Shown here piece after piece: positions 4,742 through 5,597 of a stretch of 5,597 bases of DNA. The translations under genes were made by a program, and so were the position numbers. The notes beneath the pieces were generated by a model. The model searched no databases. It saw nothing but the letters and a program-made list of their open reading frames with translations, and was not told the DNA's origin. The stretch covers positions 1-5,597 of the forward strand of contig DQGR01000025.1 in assembly GCA_003524845.1 (NCBI GenBank). The letters run 5' to 3'. Each line of letters opens with the position of its first letter. Within the stretch, counting starts at the first letter, position 1. This stretch comes from Patescibacteria group bacterium. GTDB taxonomy: Bacteria > Patescibacteriota > Microgenomatia > UBA10105.

Positions 4742-5597
4742 AAATCAGTTTTATCGGCCATGGATATGTGGGACTGGTAACTGCTGCTGTGTTTGCAGAT
4801 CTTGGTAATACGGTCTGGGTCGTTGGCCGAAATGAGCAGAAAATTGAAAATTTGAAAAGTGGTAAAATGCCGTTTTTTGAGCCGGGTCTCGAAGAGTTGG
4901 TTAAACGCAACCAGACAGCCAAACGACTGCTGTTTACGACTTCATATAAGGAAGCAATTCCCGAGTCAGAAGTAGTCTTTATCGCCGTAGGCACGCCACC
5001 TAAAAAAACCGGTGAGGCAGATTTATCTTCGGTATTTGCCGCTGCCGAAGAAATCGGCAAAAATCTGGCTGGTTATACGGTCGTAGTGACGAAAAGTACT
5101 GTCCCGCCGGGAACCAACCGCAAAGTCGGCGAAATTGTCGCTCAAGTAAAACCTCCTAAAGCCGAATTTGACATCGCCTCCACCCCGGAATTTTTACGCG
5201 AAGGTACGGCAATTTCCGACACCATGCATCCGGATCGGGTAGTGATTGGGGTTGAAAGTCAAAAAGCCCAAAAATTACTGGTTGATTTACACAAATCGAT
5301 TGACGGTAAGACCGTGCTTTGTAATATCGAAACAGCTGAAATGATTAAATACGCCTCAAATTCGCTGTTATCAACCAAAATCTCATTTGCCAATGCGATT
5401 GCCTTTGTATCTGAACGGGTGGGAGCTGATGCGGAAAAAGTACTCGAAGGAGTCGGACTTGACCGCCGGCTCGGACGGGCGTTTCTCTATCCCGGAGTTG
5501 GTTACGGCGGCAGCTGTTTCCCCAAAGACGTCAAGGCTCTGATTGCACTAGCTGACAAAGTGGGGTACAACTTTGAACTTTTAAAAATGGTTGATAA
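4738..5597 (+). CDS. ugd: UDP-glucose 6-dehydrogenase, 3' end beyond the window (286 aa visible)
   Basis: The enzyme oxidises UDP-glucose twice to UDP-glucuronate. Visible parts are the NAD-binding domain with GHGYVG (7-12), FFEPGLEEL, AVGTPP, KSTVPPGT (119-126) and TPEFLREG (149-156, with Glu151), and then the central helical domain with AEMIKYASNS (Lys204, Asn208) and GYGGSCFPKD, which carries the catalytic Cys260 and Asp264. These numbers match the Streptococcus pyogenes enzyme. The UDP-sugar-binding C-terminal domain, usually some 100-150 more residues, is cut off at the edge. The aspartate that normally ends the second strand and holds the NAD ribose is replaced: the protein reads VVGRNEQKI, with Gly30 and Arg31. 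The gene is coupled to rmlD by an ATGA overlap and has its own AAGGA site. UDP-glucuronate would serve surface polysaccharide synthesis alongside rhamnose. Confidence 0.95.
   Translation, partial: MKISFIGHGYVGLVTAAVFADLGNTVWVVGRNEQKIENLKSGKMPFFEPGLEELVKRNQTAKRLLFTTSYKEAIPESEVVFIAVGTPPKKTGEADLSSVFAAAEEIGKNLAGYTVVVTKSTVPPGTNRKVGEIVAQVKPPKAEFDIASTPEFLREGTAISDTMHPDRVVIGVESQKAQKLLVDLHKSIDGKTVLCNIETAEMIKYASNSLLSTKISFANAIAFVSERVGADAEKVLEGVGLDRRLGRAFLYPGVGYGGSCFPKDVKALIALADKVGYNFELLKMVD

Overview
The window reads as a piece of a bacterial genome from the Candidate Phyla Radiation (Patescibacteria). Three things point there. The first protein starts with a short segment (LLPHHTNNFRAKILH) that I know from membrane-anchored CAP-domain proteins of these bacteria. 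The genes are compact, have few Shine-Dalgarno sites and lie close together. The UDP-glucose dehydrogenase and the short RmlC-like cupin are of the type I associate with this group. TGA is a true stop (rmlD ends at a TGA overlapping the next ATG), which argues against Gracilibacteria/Absconditabacteria, where TGA is read as glycine. I cannot place it at a lower rank from sequence alone.

Layout, all genes on the + strand. 76-1023: CAP (SCP/PR-1) domain protein with one N-terminal and two C-terminal membrane segments. 1076-1342: an 88-residue, three-helix membrane protein of unknown function. 1348-2088: rmlA. 2096-2515: a short RmlC-type cupin in the 3,5-epimerase position. 2537-2642: intergenic palindromic element, copy A. 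2671-2676: a TATAAT box placed for a leaderless rmlB transcript. 2683-3693: rmlB. 3719-3846: palindromic element, copy B, with an extra GC-rich hairpin inside. 3863-4741: rmlD. 4738-5597: UDP-glucose 6-dehydrogenase, cut by the right edge.

The five enzyme genes form a nucleotide-sugar cluster. RmlA, RmlB, the cupin and RmlD together can convert glucose-1-phosphate and dTTP to dTDP-L-rhamnose. The dehydrogenase supplies UDP-glucuronate. Both are donors for surface polysaccharide. The pathway itself is familiar. The most unusual part is the pair of related palindromic elements that bracket rmlB: they share end sequences, occupy both large gaps of the cluster, and one lies just upstream of an apparently leaderless promoter.
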